A stretch of DNA of 17,847 nt from JAVZIQ01 sp037440545. GTDB lineage: Archaea; Thermoproteota; Bathyarchaeia; Bathyarchaeales; Bathycorpusculaceae. This document shows, piece after piece, positions 1 through 6,882 of this stretch. Position 1 is the stretch's first letter; each line of letters starts with the position of its first letter. Position numbers and translations under genes: made by a program. Under the pieces are notes generated by a model. It saw nothing but the letters and a program-made list of their open reading frames with translations. It was not told where the DNA came from and searched no databases. The stretch spans positions 1 to 17,847 of the forward strand of contig JBBITX010000032.1 of the NCBI GenBank assembly GCA_037440545.1. Direction: 5' to 3'.

Positions 1-826
1 TATCAGCGTGAACTGCCGCGGCATAATTCAAGTCGGGACAAACGAATATCTGCTTAATTCCAAGTTCACTGAACCAGAAGCCAAGCCTACTCCAACCCTG
101 ATCAGCAAAGCCCCAAGGGGTGGTTTCATAGTCGCATCCCCAACACAAAAGAACATCACAGTTTTCCGCTACATCCTGAATAACGTTTTGTTGACTTTGC
201 ATCCCAAGCGGTTCACAACCCCATACGTGTTTTGCCCCCCACCACCATCCCTCCCAGCTGTCAGGGTTTCTCGTTACGTATGTGAAGCCGCCTAAATGTT
301 TAAGTAAATGGCATATTACTCCGTGGGCACCATGTATGCTTTTTGTTTGGCCGTGTCCTTCAGAGTGGGCGCATATGGCGTAAGGACCATAGTTTTCCAG
401 AATTCTTTTAATTTCTCCAACTATCAGGTTTATGGCTTCCTCCCATGAAATCCTCACAAACTTGCTTTTCCCTCTATTCTGAGGGTTTCTATTCCTTTCG
501 GGATTCCAATCAACCCTTTTAAGGGGATACATAACCCTGTTAGGAGAGTAAACAGAATTCCTATAAACAAGCCTCAAGGGAGGGATTAATTCCTTCATTA
601 AAGGTTTGAAGATCTTTCCACGAGCTTTCCAACTCCAAGAGGGCAGCTCATCAGCCTTATACTTCCAATCAAATTGTAATGGCCTTATCCTTACAATTTT
701 GTCTTTATTAAAATCCACACGGCAGAGGTCGCCTCCACCGCTGAACCCTCCTAATGAAAGATTTTTAACGCAGCTTTTCTCATCTGAAGAATATGTTCCC
801 TTTGAAGTTTTTTCTTTGTTTCCCAT
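1..826 (-). CDS. Molybdopterin oxidoreductase, pyrogallol transhydroxylase-like large subunit (5' part, runs off left edge)
   Basis: An uninterrupted reverse-strand frame of 275 codons from ATG at 826 to the window edge, so the C-terminal two thirds or so is missing. It matches the N-terminal part of the bis-MGD (DMSO reductase superfamily) enzymes, closest as I recall to the large subunit of pyrogallol-phloroglucinol transhydroxylase. Shared blocks are LPSWSWKARGKIF (61-73), YPLKRVDWNPERNRNPQNRG (100-119), ISWEEA (126-131) and RNPDSWEGW (186-194). In the transhydroxylase the Ser of this last block ligates Mo and the preceding Asp lies in the active site; both are kept here (S190, D189), and H158 aligns with the family's active-site His. 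No N-terminal 4Fe-4S cysteine motif is visible, as in that subgroup. The start is the only ATG before an upstream in-frame stop (875-877), with TATA-like boxes 35-50 bp upstream. True substrate unknown; acetylene-hydratase-like or other hydroxytransferase activity is possible. No electron-transfer partner gene lies upstream. Confidence 0.85.
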   Translation of the reverse strand, partial: MGNKEKTSKGTYSSDEKSCVKNLSLGGFSGGGDLCRVDFNKDKIVRIRPLQFDWKYKADELPSWSWKARGKIFKPLMKELIPPLRLVYRNSVYSPNRVMYPLKRVDWNPERNRNPQNRGKSKFVRISWEEAINLIVGEIKRILENYGPYAICAHSEGHGQTKSIHGAHGVICHLLKHLGGFTYVTRNPDSWEGWWWGAKHVWGCEPLGMQSQQNVIQDVAENCDVLLCWGCDYETTPWGFADQGWSRLGFWFSELGIKQIFVCPDLNYAAAVHAD

Positions 827-859
827 TGTTAGCTCTTCCAGTCGATTGAAGTTTTCTGG

Positions 860-881
860 TTTATAAATAAGTCTTTATAAA
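860..881 (-). promoter_or_regulatory. Candidate TATA boxes for the molybdoenzyme gene
   Basis: Two copies of TTTATAAA, at 860-867 and 874-881. On the minus strand the nearer one lies about 37 bp before the ATG at 826, giving an expected transcription start about 10 bases ahead of the start codon. The motif is palindromic, so strand is assigned from the neighbouring gene. Confidence 0.4.
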
Positions 882-1153
882 ATTTTCCGCCTTGTAGACT
901 CCTGTTCTTTTCGGGGGCTGCGCAGGACTAATTCAAGGGTCATGCCGAGTATAAAGAAATATTGATTGGAAAGCTCTAAAAATTAGCAACGAGATTACTC
1001 AAAAACTTTAGAAGAGGAAGGAAGTAACCCTATGATGCAAAATAAACTTTTAAGCGTTATAGGAATAAATACTATGCTGAGAAGCTTGAAGGCAGATAAT
1101 CCCGACAGAGGCAATATTATTGTAATTGAGTTTTAACCTGGCACCTTAAATTG
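882..1153. other. Intergenic stretch, no confident gene
   Basis: Between the molybdoenzyme start and the deaminase 3' end. It holds one short plus-strand frame (1032-1136, 34 codons, MMQNKLLSVIG...), with a purine-rich GGAAGGA about 12 bases ahead, but no recognisable family. An overlapping frame (about 1047-1094) reads FKRYRNKYYAEKLEGR then stop, which looks protein-like and may be a decayed gene end. No tRNA signature (T-loop GGTTCRA) is visible. Confidence 0.3.
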
Positions 1154-1167
1154 ATGGGAAAACCCAT
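1154..1167 (-). terminator. Small hairpin downstream of the deaminase gene
   Basis: ATGGG-AAAA-CCCAT, a perfect 5-bp stem with a 4-base loop, starting 16 bases past the deaminase stop codon. The minus-strand sequence after it is A/T-rich but has no long T tract, so a terminator or mRNA 3'-end role is only plausible. Confidence 0.3.
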
Positions 1168-1182
1168 GTATTTTAAATTTAA

Positions 1183-2226
1183 TCAGCTATTAGAGGCAAC
1201 TTTTAACGTTTTCATGTACTCTTTCAATTTTTTAAGCGTATTTCGCTTTTGTTCTGGTTTCATAAAGGAGGCTTCAAATGAGTTTTCTGCAAGTTTGTAT
1301 ATCTGCTTAACGTTAAGGTTTAAGGCCTTATATACAGCTAGATAGTTTTCGTTTATGTAGCTTCCGAAATAGGCTGGATCGTCTGAGTTCACCGTTACAA
1401 TTAACCCTTTATCCATCATCCTCTTCAACGGGTGGTCCTCAAGCCTTTTAACTACTCCGAGCTTAAGGTTTGAAATTGGGCATAGTGTTAATGGAATTTT
1501 TCTTCTAACAAGCTCTTGGACTAGGCTTTCATCTTCTAAGGCGTTATTTCCATGGTCTATTCTTGAAACTTTTAGGAGACTTACAGCTTCCCAAACATAT
1601 TCAGCTGGGCCTTCCTCGCCTGCATGGGCAACTGTTAAAAATCCCTCCTCCACTGCTCTTTCGAATATTTTGCTAAATTTTGATGGGGGATTGCCAGCTT
1701 CAGCTGAGTTAAGGCCTACTGCCGAAATCCATTCCTTATATGGCATGGCCTCTTCAAAGGTTTCCATGGCGGATTCAGGGCTTAAATCCCTTAAAAAACA
1801 CATGATCAGCCTAGTTGTAATTCCAAGCCTTTTCTCGGCATCCATCAACGCCTTATGAATTCCGCATACAACATTTTCAAATTTCACTTTCCTCCTCGTG
1901 TGAGCCTGAGGGTCGAAGAATACCTCTGCATGTAGAACATTTTGGCTTGCTGCCTTCGAAAGATATGACCATGCAAGTTCATAGAAGTCCTGCTCGTTTA
2001 AAAGTACCTTGGTCCCTTCATAGTAAACGTTAAGAAAATCCTGGAGATTTTTAAATTTGTAGGCCTCTCTAACTTCTTCTACTGTTTTATACTTTATCCT
2101 AACCCTGTTTCTATTCGCCATGCTAAACATTAATTCGGGTTCTAGGGCGCCTTCCAAGTGTATGTGAAGCTCAGCTTTTGGAAGGCCTCGAATAAAGGAT
2201 TCCATGAATTTTTCTTTATCCGTCAT
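1183..2226 (-). CDS. Adenine/adenosine deaminase (amidohydrolase superfamily)
   Basis: 347 aa, full length for the family. It deaminates adenine or adenosine to hypoxanthine or inosine in purine salvage. Metal ligands and catalytic residues are all present: HIHLEG (H21, H23), AHAGEEG (H201, E204), RIDHG (H225) and NSDDPAYFG (D282, D283). The segment GLNSAEAGNPP (171-181) replaces the GxxxxE region of true adenosine deaminases and resembles the SSExGxPP form of the fungal/bacterial adenine deaminase (Aah1) subfamily, as do NLQDFLNVYY and HAEVFFDPQAHT; adenine is therefore the more likely substrate (inference). Start: ATG at 2226 is the longest option. A second in-frame ATG at 2205 lies about 25 bp after a TATA-like CTTAAATA (2226-2233), which would give a leaderless 340-aa protein beginning MESFIRGLPKAE, an equally normal N-terminus. 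Divergent from the RadA-like operon. Confidence 0.93.
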   Translation of the reverse strand: MTDKEKFMESFIRGLPKAELHIHLEGALEPELMFSMANRNRVRIKYKTVEEVREAYKFKNLQDFLNVYYEGTKVLLNEQDFYELAWSYLSKAASQNVLHAEVFFDPQAHTRRKVKFENVVCGIHKALMDAEKRLGITTRLIMCFLRDLSPESAMETFEEAMPYKEWISAVGLNSAEAGNPPSKFSKIFERAVEEGFLTVAHAGEEGPAEYVWEAVSLLKVSRIDHGNNALEDESLVQELVRRKIPLTLCPISNLKLGVVKRLEDHPLKRMMDKGLIVTVNSDDPAYFGSYINENYLAVYKALNLNVKQIYKLAENSFEASFMKPEQKRNTLKKLKEYMKTLKVASNS

Positions 2227-2318
2227 ATTTAAGCCATCTCATTATTGGTTAAGGCATCTGTTCAGCCTTCAGATTAACTTATCTCTCCCTTGTCTAGATG
2301 ACGCTTTCCTGGCAAATG

Positions 2319-2325
2319 TTTATTT
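2319..2325 (+). promoter_or_regulatory. Candidate TATA box for the RadA-like/PolB2 operon
   Basis: TTTATTT centred about 26 bp ahead of the ATG at 2348, the spacing expected of an archaeal leaderless transcript. This is one reason for choosing 2348 as start instead of an upstream ATG at 2204 that would overlap the deaminase gene. Confidence 0.4.
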
Positions 2326-2347
2326 GGCTTATGTGTCCTTTTCTATA

Positions 2348-3070
2348 ATGCTGTATGGCGGGTTTGCCTTGTCTGTTTTATCAGCTGAAAGGGCGGCGCG
2401 CCTATCCCTCGGCGTTCCAATAGTGGATAATGTTTACCCAGGTTTTGAACCTGGAGATTTCGGAGTTTTATACGGCGATGAAGCTTCCACAGCGATTTTC
2501 TTGTTATGCGTCCGCTCCTCTATGCCGCCTGCAGCTGGAGGTTTGGGATCCCCAGTGGTTTTCGTTGACGGCGGAAACTCTTTTAACCCCTACCTTGTCG
2601 CTGACTTCGCCCGCCGACAAGGCTTTGAACCCCGAGAAGTCTTAAAGAAGATTTATATTTCAAGGGCTTTCACAGCCTATCAACTTTACTCCCTAATAAT
2701 TGAGAGGCTTGAACCTTTTCTTGAAGGCCTAAATGCAAGGTTGCTTGTTGTTTCAGAGGTGGCCAGCCTCTTCCTTGACAGGGATATGTCGAAAATTGAA
2801 GCTGAAGAATTGTTTGTTAAGGTGTGCTCGAAGCTTTCAGATATAGCCTCCGAAAAGAAGGCTGTGGTTTTAGCCACATACCCTGCTGATGGGAGGTCTA
2901 GGCGAAGCTTGTTTTTAGAGGCTGTTTTATTCGGAAGGTGCAGTGTTCTTATAAAATTTGAGAGAAAAGGGCGTTTTCTACGTTTCGCACTGCAGGATCA
3001 TCCGCATATTAAGCCTTTCACTTTAGATTTAAGGCTTGAAAATTCCTTGACAAAGTATTTGGAGGTTTAG
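2348..3070 (+). CDS. RadA/RecA-superfamily paralogue lacking Walker A lysine and Walker B aspartate
   Basis: 240 aa from ATG 2348. The fold signature is that of archaeal RadA/RadB-type RecA domains: PGFEPGDFGVLYG (31-43) leading into where a P-loop belongs, VVFVDGGNSFNPYLVADFA (70-88), then an IYISRAFTAYQLYSLI block (102-117). However the P-loop GExGSGKT is replaced by GDEASTAI (43-50), with no lysine, and the Walker B strand reads RLLVVSEV (131-138), with Ser where the Asp should be. ATP hydrolysis is thus unlikely; a structural or regulatory partner role is inferred. First gene of a unit with the 89-aa protein (2 bases downstream) and the PolB2-like polymerase. Upstream in-frame codons back to 2204 lie in the promoter region and look non-coding. 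Confidence 0.75.
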   Translation: MLYGGFALSVLSAERAARLSLGVPIVDNVYPGFEPGDFGVLYGDEASTAIFLLCVRSSMPPAAGGLGSPVVFVDGGNSFNPYLVADFARRQGFEPREVLKKIYISRAFTAYQLYSLIIERLEPFLEGLNARLLVVSEVASLFLDRDMSKIEAEELFVKVCSKLSDIASEKKAVVLATYPADGRSRRSLFLEAVLFGRCSVLIKFERKGRFLRFALQDHPHIKPFTLDLRLENSLTKYLEV

Positions 3071-3072
3071 AT

Positions 3073-3342
3073 TTGGGCAGAACTGTTCCTTCCTACAGGC
3101 AGGCTTTGGAGGAGGAGGTTGCCCGCTGGAATGGCTTCAGAAAAGCCTTAAGAGGTAGGGATCTTGAGGCTTTTGAAAAAATGATGAACTATTGTAGGGT
3201 TTATGCCTCCGCAGGTGGCATGGCCACACGTCCAGTTCTCTCTGAAGCCATGTTCATGTGCATCCTCCTAGGCCTGCAGAGGGAGTTGATGGAGATTAGG
3301 GAAAGCCTTGAACGGGTTGAAAAACAGCTTCAGAAGACTTAA
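3073..3342 (+). CDS. Small conserved archaeal protein of the RadA-like/PolB2 operon
   Basis: 89 aa. TTG start at 3073, with a GGAGG ribosome site (3061-3065) seven bases ahead, inside the end of the previous gene, so translation is probably coupled. The N-terminus MGRTVPSYRQALEEEVARW resembles a family of small archaeal proteins I recall beginning MGRTxPxYRxxL (DUF8156-like in halophiles), followed by a helical FRKALRGRDLEAFEKMM segment and a C-terminal predicted coiled coil (about 66-87, ELMEIRESLERVEKQLQ). No catalytic motif is visible. Its last 35 bases overlap the polymerase gene. Position between the RadA paralogue and PolB2 suggests an adaptor or bridging subunit; this is inference from context alone. 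Confidence 0.75.
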   Translation: MGRTVPSYRQALEEEVARWNGFRKALRGRDLEAFEKMMNYCRVYASAGGMATRPVLSEAMFMCILLGLQRELMEIRESLERVEKQLQKT

Positions 3343-5608
3343 AGCCGTTAGAGGCTGGATTTTAGACTTATACCCTTCAGGGTTAAGCGAGGTTACAGTC
3401 TGGATAATTTCAGAGGGAGGAGAACGTGTTAGGCTTTCAGACAGGTATAAGCGTAGGATTTATGTTTCAGGAACACCTTCCAACCTTGAAGGCTTAGCTA
3501 AAAATATTATGGGAAGCAAATCTGTAGCAGGCTTCAGGTTTGTGGAAAAATACGCCGACTTTATGGAGGCTGCAAGAAAAACCGTTTTAGAAATCGAAAT
3601 GAGGGATTACAAGCGAACAAAGTTTTTTGCAAGGAAGGTTATGCGCCTAGGCGGATATGAAAGGTTTCAGCTTTACAATGTGGACGTCCCAGTTACCCAA
3701 GCCTACCTTTATGACAGAGATGTTTATCCATTATCCCATGTGTTAGCTTTTGAAAACGGTGATGGCGTCTACTACGAAGTTTTAGACAGTGTTGAGAGTT
3801 GCGAATATAACCTGCCTCCGCTGCGTTCAGCATGGATCCACGTCGACTTGAAAAGGGAGGGTGCACCTCTGCGTTTTACAGATAAAATTGAAAGGATAAC
3901 CCTTGATTTCGGAGATGAAAAGGTCATATTAGACGGGGGAGGCGAGGGTGAAAAGATATTACAGCTTGTCAAAGCTGTTAGGGAAAAGGATCCCGACATA
4001 GTTTTTACACGTGGCGGAGACTCCTTCCTTCTACCCTACTTGGCTTACAGGGCATTTGCAAACGGTGTTTTAGATCAGCTTGTCCTAGGCAGAGAGAACA
4101 TTCCCCTCAAAGTCTTTAAAAGCCGTGGTAGAAGCTTCTTCTCGTATGGAAGGGTTTATTATAAGGCTCCTTTGAGGAGGCTTTTCGGAAGGATCCATAT
4201 AGACGTCGGTAACACATTCATATATGCTGATTGTGGTTTAGAAGGCTTAATAGAAGTTTCAAGAACATGCCGTGTTCCCCTCCATAGAGCTTCCAGGGCT
4301 TCCATTGGAAGTATAATGACATCTCTCCAGTTTTACAATGCATGGAAGGATGAAGTCCTCATACCTTGGAAGAAGAGCGAGCCTGAATCCTTCAAAACAG
4401 GATGGGATCTCCTTGTTGCAGACAGGGGAGGCTTCATTTTCGAGCCTAAAATAGGATTTCACACTGAAGTTTTCGAAGTTGACTTCACATCCATGTTTCC
4501 TGTTCTCATGCAAACTCGAAACATTTCAGCGGAAACTGTTCTTTGCAGTTGTTGTCCAAACTCTAAGCTTAGGGTTCCAGAGTTAGGTTACCACATATGC
4601 GAGAAGAGGAGAGGTATAGTTCCTAAAACTCTTGACATGCTCCTTATGAAAAGGCTTAGATATAAAGAGCTTATGAGGCAGACAGCCGACGAAAGGCTGA
4701 GGAGAATTTACGATTTAAGGCAGGCGGCGCTGAAATGGATACTTGTCACATGCTTCGGATATTTAGGATATAGAAACGCAAGGTTTGGGAAAGTTGACGC
4801 CCACATAGCTGTATGTGCTTTTGCAAGGGAAATCCTTCTTAGAACGGCGCGTTTAGCTGAAGAGCACGGCTTCGAGGTTGTCCATGGAATTGTGGACTCC
4901 CTCTGGATTAAAAAGCCTGGAGCCTCGCCTAAAGAGGTTGCCGAATTCTGCCGTGAAGCCTCAGCCCTTACAGGTGTTCCGCTAAACGTTGAGGGAAAAT
5001 ACCGATGGATAGTTTTTCTACCTTCTAAAATTTTCCCTCAGATACCTGTTCTCAACAGGTATTACGGGGTTTTAGATGATGGTAGGGTTAAAATGCGCGG
5101 TGTAGAGGCAAGGAGGGCTGACACCCCGCCATATATAGCAAAAGCCCAGAGGGAAATGATAAAGGTTTTAGCCTCCGCTTCAAATTTCGAAGAGTTCTCA
5201 TCTAGGATTCCAGAAGCATTAAGGGTTTTAAGAGGATATTGCGAGAGGCTATTAAACGGAAAATTAAGCATAAACGATTTACTAATAAAGAAGAGGATTT
5301 CGAAATCTCCAGAAGAATATTCCCATGATGTTTTTCAAGCATTGGCCGCGAAACAGCTTAAAGACGCAGGCTTCAACGTTTACCCAGGGCAGGCAGTTCA
5401 ATATTTAATTGCCGACGCTGACAACAGAAGCCCAAACAGGAGGGTAAAAGCTGCACAGCTTTTGAACGCCAATTCTAAATTCGACGTTAAAAAATATTTG
5501 GAGCTGCTTCTTGAAGCTGGAGAAACACTTCTCAAAGTTTTCGGCTACAACATGGATAAAATCCGAAGCCAAGCCTTGTATGGAGAAAAACAACAACTAC
5601 TCAATTAA
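3308..5608 (+). CDS. polB2: Family B DNA polymerase, PolB2-like, with altered catalytic motifs
   Basis: 766 aa from TTG 3308 (a second TTG at 3317 is possible; AGGG at 3298-3301 supports the first). Motif A is EVDFTSMFP (390-397, D392). Motif B is LKWILVTCFGYLG (475-487): K476 is kept but the usual N-S-x-Y-G reads V-T-C-F-G. Motif C is VVHGIVDSLWI (524-534): instead of YGDTDS it has HGIVDS, keeping the catalytic D530 but losing the first Asp. A thumb-type MRGVEARRAD (596-605) is present. The exonuclease domain survives in outline (DIVFTRGGDSFLLPYL, 230-245, D238) but no DxE Exo I motif or YxxxD Exo III is apparent, so proofreading is probably lost. This pattern fits archaeal PolB2, long considered partly inactivated though weak activity has been reported for crenarchaeal members. 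Length is near normal and the frame is intact, so the protein is maintained. Third gene of the unit, overlapping its predecessor by 35 bases. Confidence 0.88.
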   Translation: MNGLKNSFRRLKAVRGWILDLYPSGLSEVTVWIISEGGERVRLSDRYKRRIYVSGTPSNLEGLAKNIMGSKSVAGFRFVEKYADFMEAARKTVLEIEMRDYKRTKFFARKVMRLGGYERFQLYNVDVPVTQAYLYDRDVYPLSHVLAFENGDGVYYEVLDSVESCEYNLPPLRSAWIHVDLKREGAPLRFTDKIERITLDFGDEKVILDGGGEGEKILQLVKAVREKDPDIVFTRGGDSFLLPYLAYRAFANGVLDQLVLGRENIPLKVFKSRGRSFFSYGRVYYKAPLRRLFGRIHIDVGNTFIYADCGLEGLIEVSRTCRVPLHRASRASIGSIMTSLQFYNAWKDEVLIPWKKSEPESFKTGWDLLVADRGGFIFEPKIGFHTEVFEVDFTSMFPVLMQTRNISAETVLCSCCPNSKLRVPELGYHICEKRRGIVPKTLDMLLMKRLRYKELMRQTADERLRRIYDLRQAALKWILVTCFGYLGYRNARFGKVDAHIAVCAFAREILLRTARLAEEHGFEVVHGIVDSLWIKKPGASPKEVAEFCREASALTGVPLNVEGKYRWIVFLPSKIFPQIPVLNRYYGVLDDGRVKMRGVEARRADTPPYIAKAQREMIKVLASASNFEEFSSRIPEALRVLRGYCERLLNGKLSINDLLIKKRISKSPEEYSHDVFQALAAKQLKDAGFNVYPGQAVQYLIADADNRSPNRRVKAAQLLNANSKFDVKKYLELLLEAGETLLKVFGYNMDKIRSQALYGEKQQLLN

Positions 5609-5668
5609 GTTAAATGACATTTAAAGGATATCTCAGAAATTGTTTACGTGCGGGGCTGTTAAATAAAA

Positions 5669-5761
5669 ATGAAATTTGGTTTGTTCACCGTAGATCTTGA
5701 AAACAAAAGGCTGATAATGCGTAAGAGCGCAAAAACCTACAAGGAAAAGATGCTGGAATGA
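5669..5761 (+). pseudogene. C-terminal relic of a family 1 beta-glycosidase
   Basis: A 30-codon frame reading KFGLFTVDLENKRLIMRKSA then KTYKEKMLE and stop. This is the typical C-terminal tail of GH1 beta-glucosidase/galactosidase (RFGLFxVDxxTKxRxxRxSAxxYxE as I recall for archaeal LacS-type enzymes). The same frame upstream continues past a TAA (5660-5662) with EIVYVRGC, weakly like the conserved DNYEWxxGF segment, and the rest of the roughly 480-residue enzyme is absent. It therefore looks like the remnant of a deleted gene lying directly before galT, where a galactoside hydrolase would make sense. Too short for a firm family call without a search. Confidence 0.5.
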
Positions 5762-5835
5762 AAGCTTTTAACAATGTCTAATTTCGGAAAAATCTAAATC
5801 TTTTTGAAGCCTTTATTTGTTTCAAGGAGTTTGAA

Positions 5836-6882
5836 ATGCCCTACAACGAACTTCGCCGTGATTACCTGCTTAACCGCTGGGTTGTCATTGCAACCGAAAG
5901 GGGTCGAAGACCCACAGACTTCGTTAGGGCTGAGAAGGCTCAACCCAAAGTTAGCGTGTGCCCCCTCTGCCCTGGAAATGAGCACATGACGCCTCCAGCT
6001 GTACTTCTCTATATAAAAAGGGGGGAGCGAATAGAGAAGGAAAGGGATGAAAACGGATTTAGACGTAAGGACTGGCTGGTTCGATGCGTTACAAACCTCT
6101 ATCCTGCCTTTACTCCGCCCACACAGCCTATGGAAAAGTTCATCTATAACAAATTTAGGAAGGGTGAAGATTTAGCTTCAGCTGTTGGGCACCACGAGGT
6201 TTTAGTGGAGTCTCCAGTTCACGGAGATCACCCTTCGGATGCTGAGCCCTCCCAGATTGTTCATGTAATAAACGCCTACCTCGACAGGTTTCGTGAACTT
6301 TCTTCTAAGCCCTATGTGCGCTACATTTCAATCTTCCGCAATCACGGCTTAGAAGCTGGAGCTTCTCTATCCCACGCCCACAGCCAAATAATAGCAACTC
6401 CAGTAATTCCGAGAATTGTTGAAGAAGAATTGGCTTCAAGCGAAAAATACTGGAAAGAGAAAGGTGAATGCATTTTCTGCAAAATATTGGAGGGGGAAAA
6501 AGGTGGGCCACGCTTCGTTATGGAAAACTCGCATTTTATAGTTTTTACTCCTTGGGCTAGCATAACACCATTAGAGTTTTGGATTTTTCCAAAAAGACAT
6601 ATGGCTTCGCTGATTGAAATCTCAGAAGGCGAAGTTGAAACTCTTGCACGCACTTTGAAGGCGTGTTTCAGCGGGCTTAAGAGACTACTGAATGATCCGC
6701 CATACAATTTTGGTTTTCACACATTAATGGATGGAGAAATGCGTCATCATTATCATTGGCATTTGGAGGTTTACCCGAAGCTTTCAATTTGGGCGGGATT
6801 CGAGAAATCTACAGGTATGTACATAAACACCGTTTCCCCTGAAACGGCTGCTGAAAGTCTTAGGGAGGCAATATTAACATAA
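5836..6882 (+). CDS. galT: Galactose-1-phosphate uridylyltransferase
   Basis: 348 aa, normal length. It exchanges UDP between UDP-glucose and galactose-1-phosphate in the Leloir pathway. Two HIT-type halves are visible. The first has a zinc-type CPLC (42-45), HHEVLVESPVHGDHP (119-133), and the active-site HAHSQ (180-184), where H182 matches the uridylylated His; bacterial enzymes read HPHGQ, so this is the archaeal-like variant. The second half has a CIFC pair (212-215), FPKRHMASL (251-259) and HHYHWHLEVYPK (304-315). ATG 5836 is preceded by AAGGAG with six-base spacing, the strongest ribosome site in the window. The stop codon runs nine bases into the 3' end of the convergent debranching-enzyme gene. 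Confidence 0.95.
   Translation: MPYNELRRDYLLNRWVVIATERGRRPTDFVRAEKAQPKVSVCPLCPGNEHMTPPAVLLYIKRGERIEKERDENGFRRKDWLVRCVTNLYPAFTPPTQPMEKFIYNKFRKGEDLASAVGHHEVLVESPVHGDHPSDAEPSQIVHVINAYLDRFRELSSKPYVRYISIFRNHGLEAGASLSHAHSQIIATPVIPRIVEEELASSEKYWKEKGECIFCKILEGEKGGPRFVMENSHFIVFTPWASITPLEFWIFPKRHMASLIEISEGEVETLARTLKACFSGLKRLLNDPPYNFGFHTLMDGEMRHHYHWHLEVYPKLSIWAGFEKSTGMYINTVSPETAAESLREAILT

Noticed and set aside
8..866. Plus-strand frames of 95 and 86 codons at the left end
   Set aside because: They are antisense to the continuous molybdoenzyme frame, which has clear family motifs.
1032..1136. 34-codon frame with a purine-rich stretch ahead
   Set aside because: Too short and unrecognised; kept only as part of the intergenic description.
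2204..2347. Upstream extension of the RadA-like gene from ATG 2204
   Set aside because: Lies within the divergent promoter region, overlaps the deaminase gene, and family similarity begins after 2348.
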